From Nonomuraea glycinis (GTDB lineage: Bacteria; Actinomycetota; Actinomycetes; Streptosporangiales; Streptosporangiaceae), in NCBI RefSeq assembly GCF_014646515.1, contig NZ_BMNK01000006.1, positions 124,001-188,000 on the forward strand: 64,000 nucleotides of DNA. The letters run 5' to 3'. Made by a program: the position numbers and the translations under genes. Below, piece by piece: positions 38,229 through 46,950 of the stretch. The notes under the pieces are model-generated. The model was given only the letters and a program-made list of their open reading frames with translations, was not told where the DNA came from and searched no databases. Position 1 is the first letter of the stretch, and the number at the start of each line of letters is the position of its first letter.

Positions 38229-40919
38229 GTGCCGAAGAGTGAAGTGACCCCCAGCCGCCCGTGCCTGCTGCTGCTTGACGGGCATTCCCTGGCTTATCGC
38301 GCCTTTTACGCGCTCAAGGATGCCAACCTCATGACCACCGACGGTCAGCACACCGAGGCGGTCTACGGGTTCACCTCGATGCTGACCAACATCCTGCGCG
38401 ACGAGAAGCCGACCCACGTCGCGGTGGCCTTCGACCGCTCGGAGCCGACGTTCCGGCATGAGGAATACTCCGACTACAAGGCCAACAGGAGCGAGACCCC
38501 CGAGGACTTCCGCGGTCAGATGCAGCTCATCTACGAGCTGCTCGACACGCTGCGCGTCCCGCACCTGTCCAAGGCCGGCTTCGAGGCCGACGACCTGATC
38601 GCCACCCTGGCCACCCGCGCCGACGCCGAGGGCATGAGCGTGCTCATCGTGACCGGCGACCGCGACGCGCTGCAGCTCGTCAACGACAACGTCACGGTGC
38701 TGATGACCCGCCGCGGCATCAGCGACATGACCAGGTTCACCCCGGAGGCGGTCCAGGAGAAGTACGGCCTGACCCCGACCCAGTATCCCGACTTCGCGGC
38801 GCTGCGCGGCGACCCCAGCGACAACCTGCTCAGCATCCCCAGCGTGGGCGAGAAGACCGCCGCCAAGTGGGTGCGCGAGTTCGGCTCGCTGACCGCCCTG
38901 GTCGACCGGGTCGACGAGGTCAAGGGCAAGGTGGGCGACAAGCTGCGCGAGCACGTCGCCCAGGTGCTGATGAACCGGCGCCTCACCGAGCTGCTGCGCG
39001 AGGTGCCGCTGGAGACCGACCTCGCCGACCTCCGGCAGGGCGTCTGGGATCGCGAGGAGGTCAACAAGCTGTTCGACACCCTCCAGATCCGCGGCGAGCT
39101 GCGCGAGCGCGTCTTCAAGACGCTCGGCACCGGCGAGCAGGAGCCCGAGCAGGGCTTCGAGGTGGAGACCGTCATCATCGGCCCCGACCGGGTCGGCGGC
39201 TGGCTGTCGGCGCTGCCCGCCGGCCGGGCCGGCCTGGCCTTCAAGGGCGTCTACGGCAGCGGCACCGGCCGCATCGACGCCATCGCGATCGCCTCTCCCG
39301 ACGGCACCGCCGCGCACATCGACCCGGCCAAGCTGACCGAGGACGACGAGGTGGCGCTGCGCGCCTGGCTGGGTGATGAGTCCCGGCCGAAGGCCGTGCA
39401 CGACGCCAAGGGCCCGATCCTGGCGCTGTGGGCGCAGGGCATGGAGCTGCGCGGCCTGACCAGCGACACCGCCCTGGCCGCCTATCTGGCGATGCCGGGC
39501 CAGCGCACGTTCACCCTGGAGGACCTGGCCAGGCGCTACCTCAACCGCGACCTGCGGGCCGAGGCCGAGCCCGGCGGGCAGGCGGCGCTGTTCGGCGACG
39601 ACGAGGACGCGCCGGCCAAGGATCTGGCGCTGCGCGCGCACGCCGTGCGCGAGCTGGCCGAGGCGCTGGAGACCTTCCTGGCCGGGCGCGGCGGCACGCA
39701 GCTCGTCGACGACCTGGAGCTGCCGCTGATCACCACGCTGGCCGAGATGGAGCGGGCGGGCATCGCCGTCGACAGCGCCTACTTCACCGGCCTGGAGGCC
39801 GAGTTCGGCGCGGCCGTCAAGCACGCCGTCGAGGAGGCCCATCGGGTCGTCGGCGAGCAGTTCAACCTCGGCTCGCCCAAGCAGCTGCAGGAGATCCTTT
39901 TCATCAAGCTCGGCCTGCCCAAGACGAAGAAGATCAAGACCGGCTACAGCACCGACGCCGACCAGCTCGCCTGGCTCGTCACCCAGACCGACCACGAGCT
40001 GCCGACGATCATGCTCAGGCACCGGGACCAGACCAAGCTGCGCACCACGGTCGAGGGCCTGATCAAGGAGATCGCCGACGACGGCCGCATCCACACCACC
40101 TTCAACCAGATCATCGCCGCGACGGGCCGGCTGTCCTCGGAGAAGCCCAACCTGCAGAACATCCCGATCCGCACCACCGAAGGCCGCCGCATCCGGCAGG
40201 GCTTCGTCGTCGGCGAGGGCTACGAGACACTGCTGACGGCCGACTACAGCCAGATCGAGCTGCGCATCATGGCGCACCTGTCCGGTGACGAGTCGCTGAT
40301 CGAGGCCTTCGAGTCGGGCCACGACTTCCACCAGGCGACCGCCGCCCGGGTGTTCGACCTGCCGCCGGAGCAGATCGACGGCGAGCTGCGGGCCCGGATC
40401 AAGGCGATGAACTACGGCCTGGCCTACGGTCTGTCCGACTTCGGGCTGTCCAACCAGCTCAACATCCCGGTGGCCGAGGCGCGGGCGCTCAAGGAGGAAT
40501 ACTTCACCGAGTTCGGCGGCGTCCGCGACTTCCTGCAGGACATCGTCCGCCAGGCGCGCACCAACGGCTACACCGAGACCATGATGGGCCGCCGCCGCTA
40601 CCTCCCCGACCTGACCAGCGACAACCGCCAGCGGCGCGAGATGGCCGAGCGGATGGCGCTCAACGCCCCCATCCAGGGCTCGGCCGCCGACATCATCAAG
40701 GTCGCGATGCTGCAGGTGCGGCAGGCGCTGCGCGAGGAAGGGCTGGCCTCGCGGATGCTGCTGCAGGTCCACGACGAGCTGGTCTTCGAGGTGGCCCCCG
40801 GCGAGCTGGAGCGGCTCAGGGCGCTCGTCACCGGTCAGATGAACGCCGCCTACCGCCTGCGGGTGCCCCTGGAGGTCTCCGTGGGCGTCGGCCGCACGTG
40901 GGAGGACGCCGGTCACTGA
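38229..40919 (+). CDS. polA: DNA polymerase I
   Basis: The 896-residue protein has an N-terminal 5'-3' exonuclease (about 1-300), an inactive 3'-5' exonuclease-like middle (motif residues absent around FKGVYGSG) and a family A polymerase (about 500-896) with motif A DYSQIELR (D672), finger helix RARIKAMNYGLAYG, and motif C VHDELVFE (H848, D849). Tyr in MNYG replaces the E. coli Phe, as in mycobacteria, which lowers discrimination against dideoxynucleotides. GTG 38229 follows a RecA-NDp-type -10 by 6 nt. Roles: Okazaki processing and gap-filling repair. Confidence 0.96.
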   Translation: MPKSEVTPSRPCLLLLDGHSLAYRAFYALKDANLMTTDGQHTEAVYGFTSMLTNILRDEKPTHVAVAFDRSEPTFRHEEYSDYKANRSETPEDFRGQMQLIYELLDTLRVPHLSKAGFEADDLIATLATRADAEGMSVLIVTGDRDALQLVNDNVTVLMTRRGISDMTRFTPEAVQEKYGLTPTQYPDFAALRGDPSDNLLSIPSVGEKTAAKWVREFGSLTALVDRVDEVKGKVGDKLREHVAQVLMNRRLTELLREVPLETDLADLRQGVWDREEVNKLFDTLQIRGELRERVFKTLGTGEQEPEQGFEVETVIIGPDRVGGWLSALPAGRAGLAFKGVYGSGTGRIDAIAIASPDGTAAHIDPAKLTEDDEVALRAWLGDESRPKAVHDAKGPILALWAQGMELRGLTSDTALAAYLAMPGQRTFTLEDLARRYLNRDLRAEAEPGGQAALFGDDEDAPAKDLALRAHAVRELAEALETFLAGRGGTQLVDDLELPLITTLAEMERAGIAVDSAYFTGLEAEFGAAVKHAVEEAHRVVGEQFNLGSPKQLQEILFIKLGLPKTKKIKTGYSTDADQLAWLVTQTDHELPTIMLRHRDQTKLRTTVEGLIKEIADDGRIHTTFNQIIAATGRLSSEKPNLQNIPIRTTEGRRIRQGFVVGEGYETLLTADYSQIELRIMAHLSGDESLIEAFESGHDFHQATAARVFDLPPEQIDGELRARIKAMNYGLAYGLSDFGLSNQLNIPVAEARALKEEYFTEFGGVRDFLQDIVRQARTNGYTETMMGRRRYLPDLTSDNRQRREMAERMALNAPIQGSAADIIKVAMLQVRQALREEGLASRMLLQVHDELVFEVAPGELERLRALVTGQMNAAYRLRVPLEVSVGVGRTWEDAGH

Positions 40920-41021
40920 CGCGTCCCTCGTGATCGGCGCGGTCCTCGGCAGGCGCGCCGATCACGGAGGGTGGGTCTGCACTATCCTGTGAGGGATTTC
41001 CCCGAGTGGCACGGGAGTTCT

Positions 41022-42113
41022 GTGCGGTCCTCAGCGTTCCTCACCCGGCTCATCGGCATCGCGAACGTCGCGGTCGTGATCCTGGCGGTCCTCGGGCTCG
41101 TGTTCCTGCCGTCCTCGGCTCCCGCGCCGCAGGCTCCCGCCGCCCAGCGCGCCACGCCCGGGCCGGGCGGCGAGCGGACGGCCCAGGCAGGGCAGCCGCC
41201 GGGAGTGGTCGCCACCCCCGAGTTCGCCAAGCAGGTCAAGGCCAACGAGCTCGGCCTGGTCCCGGTGCTGATGTACCACCGCATCGTCAAGAAGCGGCGC
41301 GCCGCCATCGACCGCACCCCGGCGCAGCTCAGGCGGGAGCTGGAGAAGCTCGCCGCGCAGGGGTACGTGCCGATCAGCGCCAAGGAGTTCGCCACCGGGG
41401 ACATCCGGGTGCCGGCGGGCAAGTCTCCCGTCGTGCTGACCTTCGACGACGGGCATCCCAGCCACTTCGGGCTCGACGCCGCGGGCAATCCCCGGCCCGG
41501 CACGGCCGTGGCCATCATTCTCCAGGTCGCGGCCAAATATCCGGGCTTCCGGCCGGTCGCCACGTTCTGGATCAACCACACCCCCTTCGGGCTGCAGACC
41601 GAGCGGGAGCAGGCCGCCGCCGTGCGGTGGCTGGTCGGCAACGGCTTCGAGGTGGCCAACCACACCTGGTCGCATGCCAACCTCAGGACGCTGCCGAAGA
41701 AGAAGGTGCGCCGCCAGCTCGCCAAGGCCGAGAAACTGCTGCGCGAGCTGGGTGCCGGCCCGGCGCGGACCATGGCCCTGCCGTACGGCTCGATGCCGCG
41801 CTCGAAGAAGACGGCTCGCAGCGGCGCCTGGAAGGGCACGGGCTACGATTTCGCCGGCGTCTTCCTGGCCGGGGCGGAGCCGTCGCGTTCGCCGTACGCG
41901 AAAGATTTCGATCGCGGCGCGATCCAGCGGATCCAGAGCAACGGCAACAAGGGCGAATGCCGCAGGTGGTGCTCGCAGCACTGGCTGAAGTGGCTGCACC
42001 GGCACCCCCGCGAGCGCTACATCGCCGACGGCGATCCGGACCGGATCTCCATACCGAGCAGGCTCCGGGTTAAAATAGCGGCCAAGCGCAGACCGATGGT
42101 CAACGCCTACTGA
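41022..42113 (+). CDS. Polysaccharide deacetylase (NodB-like), membrane-anchored
   Basis: The 363-residue protein has one N-terminal helix (about residues 10-30), a Pro/Ala/Gln linker and a NodB homology domain: VPVLMYHRIVKKRR, metal motif VVLTFDDGHPSHFG and NHTWSHANL, with TMALPYGSMPR. It should deacetylate peptidoglycan or an exopolysaccharide outside the membrane. GTG 41022 is chosen with GGGAG just upstream; the reading frame is open to 40971 and TATCCT at 40984-40989 may be a -10. Confidence 0.85.
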   Translation: MRSSAFLTRLIGIANVAVVILAVLGLVFLPSSAPAPQAPAAQRATPGPGGERTAQAGQPPGVVATPEFAKQVKANELGLVPVLMYHRIVKKRRAAIDRTPAQLRRELEKLAAQGYVPISAKEFATGDIRVPAGKSPVVLTFDDGHPSHFGLDAAGNPRPGTAVAIILQVAAKYPGFRPVATFWINHTPFGLQTEREQAAAVRWLVGNGFEVANHTWSHANLRTLPKKKVRRQLAKAEKLLRELGAGPARTMALPYGSMPRSKKTARSGAWKGTGYDFAGVFLAGAEPSRSPYAKDFDRGAIQRIQSNGNKGECRRWCSQHWLKWLHRHPRERYIADGDPDRISIPSRLRVKIAAKRRPMVNAY

Positions 42114-42135
42114 GTGTGGCGGATTGTCTGCTGGA

Positions 42136-42164
42136 TTGACCGCAGGCCGATGGTCTCGTATGCT
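42136..42164 (+). promoter_or_regulatory. Consensus promoter of rpsA
   Basis: TTGACC (42136-42141), 17 nt, TATGCT (42159-42164): a near-consensus housekeeping sigma promoter. Initiation near 42171 would leave a leader of about 145 nt before the rpsA start. Confidence 0.85.
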
Positions 42165-42315
42165 GATCGCTGCGCTGTGGGCTCGCGCGCGCCTCAGATG
42201 GAGCGGGCTCGCGCTCGGTCACGTCGACGTTGTCTTTCATCGGCTTGATGCGGAAGAGGGCCTGCCGCGCATCCGCCACATCGACATCCTGTCCGCGTTC
42301 GGAGCAATTCCACAC

Positions 42316-43797
42316 ATGACGTCCAGCACCGAGGCCACCTCGAGCACCCCGCAGGTAGCGGTCAACGACATCGGGTCCGAGGAAGCCTTCCTCGCAGCGA
42401 TCGACGAGACCATCAAGTACTTCAACGACGGCGACATCGTCGAGGGCACCGTCGTCAAGGTCGATCGAGATGAGGTCCTTCTCGATATCGGCTACAAGAC
42501 CGAGGGAGTCATTCCCTCGCGTGAGCTTTCGATCAAGCACGATGTCGACCCCGCGGACGTCGTGGAAGTCGGCGAGCATGTCGAAGCCCTGGTTCTCCAG
42601 AAGGAGGACAAGGAAGGGCGTCTGATCCTGTCCAAGAAGCGTGCTCAGTACGAGCGCGCCTGGGGCACGATCGAGAAGATCAAGGACGAGGACGGCATCG
42701 TCACCGGCACCGTCATCGAGGTCGTCAAGGGTGGACTCATCCTGGACATCGGCCTCCGTGGCTTCCTGCCGGCGTCCCTGGTCGAGATGCGCCGGGTCCG
42801 CGATCTGCAGCCGTACGTCGGCCGCGAGCTCGAAGCGAAGATCATCGAGCTCGACAAGAACCGCAACAACGTGGTTCTGTCGCGCCGCGCCTGGCTTGAG
42901 CAGACGCAGTCCGAGGTGCGCCAGACGTTCCTCAACACCCTGCAGAAGGGTCAGGTCCGCAAGGGCGTTGTCTCTTCGATCGTCAACTTCGGCGCCTTCG
43001 TGGATCTCGGCGGCGTCGACGGCCTGGTCCACGTGTCCGAGCTGTCCTGGAAGCACATCGATCACCCCTCCGAGGTCGTGGAAGTCGGCCAGGAGGTCAC
43101 GGTCGAGGTCCTCGACGTCGACATGGAGCGCGAGCGCGTCTCCCTGTCGCTCAAGGCCACCCAGGAAGACCCGTGGCAGCAGTTCGCCCGCACGCACCAG
43201 ATCGGCCAGGTCGTTCCCGGCCGGGTCACCAAGCTGGTGCCGTTCGGTGCGTTCGTCCGGGTCGAGGAGGGCATCGAGGGTCTGGTCCACATCTCCGAGC
43301 TGGCCGAGCGCCACGTGGAGATTCCGGAGCAGGTCGTTCAGGTCGGCGACGAGATCTTCGTGAAGATCATCGACATCGACCTCGACCGTCGCCGCATCAG
43401 CCTCTCGCTGAAGCAGGCCAACGAGGGTGTGGGCACCGAGGTCGAGTTCGACCCGACCCTCTACGGCATGGCCGCGACCTACGACGACCAGGGCAACTAC
43501 ATCTACCCCGACGGCTTCGACTCCGAGACGGGTGAATGGCTCGAGGGCTTCGACAAGCAGCGCGAGGAGTGGGAGCGGCAGTACGCCGAGGCTCAGACCC
43601 GCTTCGAGGCTCACCGTAAGCAGATCGAGGAGGCGCGCAAGGCCGAGGCCGAAGCGGGCGAGGCTGCTCCTTCGACCTACACCGGTGAGACGCAGGCTCC
43701 GGCGGGCGGCTCCTCGTCGGCTCCGGCCGCGGGTGCTCTCGCCTCCGACGAGGCTCTCGCCGCTCTGCGCGAGAAGCTCGCGGGCGGCCAGAGCTGA
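42316..43797 (+). CDS. rpsA: 30S ribosomal protein S1
   Basis: The 493-residue protein has four S1/OB domains: EGTVVKVDRDEVLLDIGYKTEG, GTVIEVVKGGLILDIGLRGFLP, KGVVSSIVNFGAFVDLGGVDGLVHVSEL and GRVTKLVPFGAFVRVEEGIEG. A Glu/Ala-rich tail follows. S1 binds mRNA at the ribosome; four domains is the usual number in actinobacteria. ATG 42316 is used with GGAG 11 nt upstream; the longer frame to 42124 would cover the promoter leader. Confidence 0.95.
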   Translation: MTSSTEATSSTPQVAVNDIGSEEAFLAAIDETIKYFNDGDIVEGTVVKVDRDEVLLDIGYKTEGVIPSRELSIKHDVDPADVVEVGEHVEALVLQKEDKEGRLILSKKRAQYERAWGTIEKIKDEDGIVTGTVIEVVKGGLILDIGLRGFLPASLVEMRRVRDLQPYVGRELEAKIIELDKNRNNVVLSRRAWLEQTQSEVRQTFLNTLQKGQVRKGVVSSIVNFGAFVDLGGVDGLVHVSELSWKHIDHPSEVVEVGQEVTVEVLDVDMERERVSLSLKATQEDPWQQFARTHQIGQVVPGRVTKLVPFGAFVRVEEGIEGLVHISELAERHVEIPEQVVQVGDEIFVKIIDIDLDRRRISLSLKQANEGVGTEVEFDPTLYGMAATYDDQGNYIYPDGFDSETGEWLEGFDKQREEWERQYAEAQTRFEAHRKQIEEARKAEAEAGEAAPSTYTGETQAPAGGSSSAPAAGALASDEALAALREKLAGGQS

Positions 43798-43821
43798 CGC
43801 TCTGACAGCAGCAGGTTGAAG

Positions 43822-43856
43822 AAAGGCCCCGCACGGGTTCGTGCGGGGCCTTTCGC
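43822..43856 (+). terminator. Terminator after rpsA
   Basis: A 14-bp stem (AAAGGCCCCGCACG, 43822-43835, and complement 43840-43853) with a GGTT tetraloop; the A and T ends give a short T-run. Confidence 0.88.
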
Positions 43857-43880
43857 CTGCGCTCCGCCACCGTGTGCGCC

Positions 43881-43985
43881 CGCGATCGGCAACATGCGCG
43901 CGCGATCGAGGAACGTACGCCTGCGATCGAGGAACGTACGTCTCGACTGGGGAACGTACGCGCGCGATCGAGGAAGCAATGCTTC
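43881..43985. repeat. 20/21-bp tandem repeat, about 5 copies
   Basis: Units of GCGATCGAGGAACGTACG plus 2-3 bases occur at 43882 (diverged), 43902, 43923, 43943 (diverged) and 43964 (partial). They lie between the rpsA terminator and the epoxide hydrolase start, and the last unit merges into the palindrome at 43972-43986. Confidence 0.85.
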
Positions 43986-43986
43986 C
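43972..43986 (+). promoter_or_regulatory. 15-bp palindrome upstream of the epoxide hydrolase
   Basis: GGAAGCAATGCTTCC is a perfect 7-1-7 inverted repeat, 24 nt before ATG 44011; it could be an operator for an unknown regulator, or a small hairpin. Confidence 0.45.
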
Positions 43987-44010
43987 GCGTTGGCTGACAA
44001 CGTGGTCCGC

Positions 44011-45222
44011 ATGAAGCCCTTCCGTATCGACGTTCCGCAGGCCGACCTCGACGATCTCCGAGACCGCCTTCACCGCACCCGGTGGGCGCGGCCACTGCCC
44101 GGGGCGGGGTGGCGGCGCGGGGTGCCGGTGGATTATCTGCGTGAGCTGGCCGCCTACTGGGCCGACGAGTTCAGCTGGCGGGAGCAGGAGGCGAAGCTGA
44201 ACGCCTTCCCGCAGTTCACCACCGAGATCGACGGGCAGTCGATCCACTTCGTGCACGCCCGGTCGCCGGAGCCGCACGCCCTGCCACTGATCATGACGCA
44301 CAGCTGGCCGAACTCCGTCGCCGAGTTCCTCGAGGTCATCGGCCCGCTCACCGACCCGCGGGCGCACGGCCTCGACCCCGCGACCGCCTTCCACGTGGTC
44401 GCGCCCTCCCTGCCGGGCTTCGGCTTCTCACCGTTCCCGGAGCAGTTCCCTGAGCCGGCCGACGAATCGTTCCCCCGGCAGTTCCCTGAGCCGCTCCCCG
44501 AGCCGGCCGACGAGCGGCCGTGGGACATCGCCCGCGTGGCCCGGACGTGGGCGGAGCTGATGAGCAGGCTCGGTTACGCCAGGTACGGCGCGCATGGCAA
44601 CGACGCGGGCGCCCTGGTCACCCCCCAACTGGCCGCGCTCGACAGCGACCATGTGATCGGCTCTCACATCACCGCCGGCCTCGGCATCCCGACCGGCGAC
44701 CCGGCCGAGCTCGACGGGGCCACCGGTGAGGAGCTGGCCGAGCTCAAGGAAGCGACCGGCTGGATGGAAGGAGGCAGCGGTTACGGTCCCTACCTGGCGG
44801 CCCGCCCGCAGACCCTCGGCCACGGCATGACCGACTCGCCCGTCGCCCAGCTCGCCTACCTGGTCGAACGGTTCAAGGAGTTCGACGGCTGGCCCGGTGA
44901 GAAGCCGGACGTGGCCGAGCCCATCGCCCACGACCTGCTGCTCACCAACGCCTCCGTCTACTGGCTGACCGCCACGGGCGCCTCCTCGTCGTGGCTCTAC
45001 TACGAGGGGGCCGCCGGTATGCCCATCGACCAGGACGCCGTACCCACCGGGGTGTCGCACGGCGGGCCGCGGATCTTCCGCCGCATCGCCGAGCGCCGCA
45101 ACCGCGTCGTGCACTGGGGCGGCCACACCAGCCCCAGCCACATGGTGGCGATGGCCGCCCCGGACAGCCTGGTGACCGATCTGCGCGCCTTCTTCGCCCT
45201 GGTCGATCGATCGCTGAAGTAG
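44011..45222 (+). CDS. Epoxide hydrolase (alpha/beta hydrolase, EHN family)
   Basis: The 403-residue protein starts with an epoxide hydrolase N-terminal domain (FRIDVPQADLDDLRDRLHRTRW, PLIMTHSWPNSVAEFLEVIGPL) and a core with the nucleophile Asp in GAHGNDAGALV and the C-terminal GGHTSPSHM around the catalytic His. Residues about 142-170 hold a short internal duplication (QFPEPADE and QFPEPLPEPADE) not expected in the family; the DNA CAGTTCCCTGAGCCG occurs twice there. Substrate unknown. No strong SD; ATG 44011 gives the family N-terminus. Confidence 0.85.
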   Translation: MKPFRIDVPQADLDDLRDRLHRTRWARPLPGAGWRRGVPVDYLRELAAYWADEFSWREQEAKLNAFPQFTTEIDGQSIHFVHARSPEPHALPLIMTHSWPNSVAEFLEVIGPLTDPRAHGLDPATAFHVVAPSLPGFGFSPFPEQFPEPADESFPRQFPEPLPEPADERPWDIARVARTWAELMSRLGYARYGAHGNDAGALVTPQLAALDSDHVIGSHITAGLGIPTGDPAELDGATGEELAELKEATGWMEGGSGYGPYLAARPQTLGHGMTDSPVAQLAYLVERFKEFDGWPGEKPDVAEPIAHDLLLTNASVYWLTATGASSSWLYYEGAAGMPIDQDAVPTGVSHGGPRIFRRIAERRNRVVHWGGHTSPSHMVAMAAPDSLVTDLRAFFALVDRSLK

Positions 45223-45231
45223 GGTGCTCGA

Positions 45232-45678
45232 GTGGAGATCCAGCGGGCGGTGGCCGCGGACGCGGGCGAGATCCTGACCCTGCAGCGGGCGGCTTACGTG
45301 AGCGAGGCACAGCTCTACGGCGATCCGTACATCCCGCCGCTGGTGGAGTCGCTCGATCAGGTGCGCAAGGCGATCGAGAACGGCGTGGTGCTCAAGGCCG
45401 TCGAGGCGGGCCGGATCGTCGGCGCGGTACGCGGCACGCCGGCGGGCACCACCTGCCTGGTGGGGCGGCTGGTCGTGGCGCCCGACCGCCAGGGTCAGGG
45501 GCTGGGCACCGCCCTGCTGACCGCGCTGCACGAGCAGGTGCCGGACGCGGCGGCGTTCGACCTGTTCACCGGTCATCTGTCGGGGTCCAATCTGCGCCTC
45601 TACCGGCGTCTGGGCTATCGGGAGACGCACCGGGAGCGCATGGACGACCACCTGACGCTGGTCCATCTGAGGCGTTAG
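45232..45678 (+). CDS. GNAT-family N-acetyltransferase
   Basis: The 148-residue protein has the GNAT acetyl-CoA loop VVAPDRQGQGLGTALL and the C-terminal FTGHLSGSNLRLYRRLGYRET strand-helix. Substrate unknown. GTG 45232 is preceded by TAGGGT with 6 nt between (the TAG is the stop of the previous gene), suggesting leaderless transcription. Confidence 0.88.
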   Translation: MEIQRAVAADAGEILTLQRAAYVSEAQLYGDPYIPPLVESLDQVRKAIENGVVLKAVEAGRIVGAVRGTPAGTTCLVGRLVVAPDRQGQGLGTALLTALHEQVPDAAAFDLFTGHLSGSNLRLYRRLGYRETHRERMDDHLTLVHLRR

Positions 45679-45698
45679 CGGCCTATAAGCTGCCGTCT

Positions 45699-46301
45699 GT
45701 GTTGAAGATTGGGCTCACCGGCGGCATCGGGTCCGGCAAGAGCGAGGTGGCCAGGCGGCTGGCGGCCAGAGGCGCGGTCGTCATCGACGCCGACCGGATC
45801 GCCCGTGAGGTGGTGGAGCCGGGCACCCCGGGCCTGGCTCGGGTGGTGGCGACCTTCGGCGAGGGGGTGCTGCGGCCTGACGGCTCGCTCAACCGGGAGA
45901 AGCTCGGCGCGATCGTGTTCGCCGACCCCGACAAGCTGGCCTCGCTCAACGCGATCGTGCACCCGCTGGTGGGGGAGCGGGTGGCGCGGGCGCAGAGCGA
46001 GGCCGACGCTGACGCGATCGTGGTCTACGACGTGCCGCTGCTGGCGGAGAACAAGCTGGCGCCGATGTACGACGTGGTGATCGTCGTCGACGCCCCGGAC
46101 GAGGTCCGCATCGCGCGCCTGGCCGAGCACCGGGGGATGCCGGAGCAGGACGCCAAGGCGCGCATCGCGGCCCAGGCGAGCCGGGAGGACCGGCTCGCGG
46201 TCGCGGACCTCGTGATTCCCAACGACGGCCCTCTCGACGAGCTCGAAGCCCGGGTCGCCGAGGTGTGGCAGGAGCTGCTGCTGCGCGCGAGCCGCGGCTA
46301 G
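45699..46301 (+). CDS. coaE: Dephospho-CoA kinase
   Basis: CoaE phosphorylates dephospho-CoA, the last CoA step. The 200-residue protein has the P-loop GLTGGIGSGKS, VIDADRIAREVVEPG, VVYDVPLLAENKLAPMYD and the lid AEHRGMPEQDAKARI. GTG 45699 is 9 nt after TATAAG; mycobacterial CoaE also lies near rpsA. The C-terminus overlaps in CTAG with the SDR remnant. Confidence 0.95.
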   Translation: MLKIGLTGGIGSGKSEVARRLAARGAVVIDADRIAREVVEPGTPGLARVVATFGEGVLRPDGSLNREKLGAIVFADPDKLASLNAIVHPLVGERVARAQSEADADAIVVYDVPLLAENKLAPMYDVVIVVDAPDEVRIARLAEHRGMPEQDAKARIAAQASREDRLAVADLVIPNDGPLDELEARVAEVWQELLLRASRG

Positions 46302-46812
46302 AGCAGGCGGCTGGTCAGGTCGAACAGGCGGCGTGCGTCGCCCGGGTCCAGGGTGGGCTAGTGACAGGTCGATCGGCTCGCGGCGGTCGCAGGCGAGCAG
46401 GGTGCCTTCGGGCGGGTCGTCCATCAGCTCGATGATCGGCTGGATGCTCTTGGCGACCGGTTGGGCGAAGAGCCTGGCCAGCACCCGGACGATGGATCGG
46501 GCGGGCTGGGAGAGTCTCCGCCTTGGCCAGCAGGCCGGTCAGGCCGTGGCTCAGCAGGAACCGGCTGACGTAGTAGAGGGCGAAGGTCACCTCGAAGCCG
46601 TCAGCGGTCTCGACGGGGGTGCGGAAGTGTCTCATCGCGGTGAGGACCAGCCCGTCCAGCCGGTCGTGCCGGGCCCGGACCTCCTCGATGACGCGTCGGT
46701 TTTCGGCGACGGAGGTCAGGTCGGCGCGGATGAACGCGGCCCGCTCCCCGGCGCCCAGCCGCTCGGCGTCCTCGGCGAACCGGCGGCCCTTCGCCGGATC
46801 GCTGCCCACGAC
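46298..46812 (-). pseudogene. Short-chain dehydrogenase remnant, truncated and frameshifted
   Basis: Three blocks in three frames resemble one SDR protein. The first (about 46535-46812) reads VVGSDPAKGRRFAEDAERLG to FLLSHGLTGLLAKAE, beginning just before the glycine that follows a missing nucleotide-binding N-terminus. The second (about 46370-46525) reads VLARLFAQPVAKSIQPIIEL and DDPPEGTLLACDRREPIDLSL, typical of the SDR C-terminal part. The last (46298-46360) reads TLDPGDARRLFDLTSRLL and a stop. The start is replaced by a TetR fragment. Confidence 0.75.
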
Positions 46813-46950
46813 GGTCTTCCGCTACTTCGGCTCCGAGAAGCGGCTCTTCGACGAGGCCAGCGCCCCCGGCGAGGCGCCCGCGGGCCTGCTCGACGGGCCG
46901 CCCGATGGCCGGGTGGCGACGGGCTTGCTCGGCCGCCCGATGTCCCGGCT
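46799..46950 (+). pseudogene. TetR-family regulator remnant
   Basis: The frame from 46799 reads LPTTVFRYFGSEKRLFDEAS, matching the recognition-helix end of a TetR HTH, then continues to about residue 50 without the ligand-binding domain. It is joined end-to-end to the SDR remnant by overlapping bases at 46799-46812, as if a deletion removed both divergent starts. Confidence 0.7.

Noticed and set aside
38900..39550. Loss of proofreading in DNA polymerase I as a novelty
   Set aside because: The degenerate 3'-5' exonuclease region is known from mycobacterial and Taq polymerases, so it is not a new observation.
38163..40916. A 917-codon open frame antisense to polA
   Set aside because: Same GC-driven shadow; no motifs, no SD, and it covers the polA promoter.
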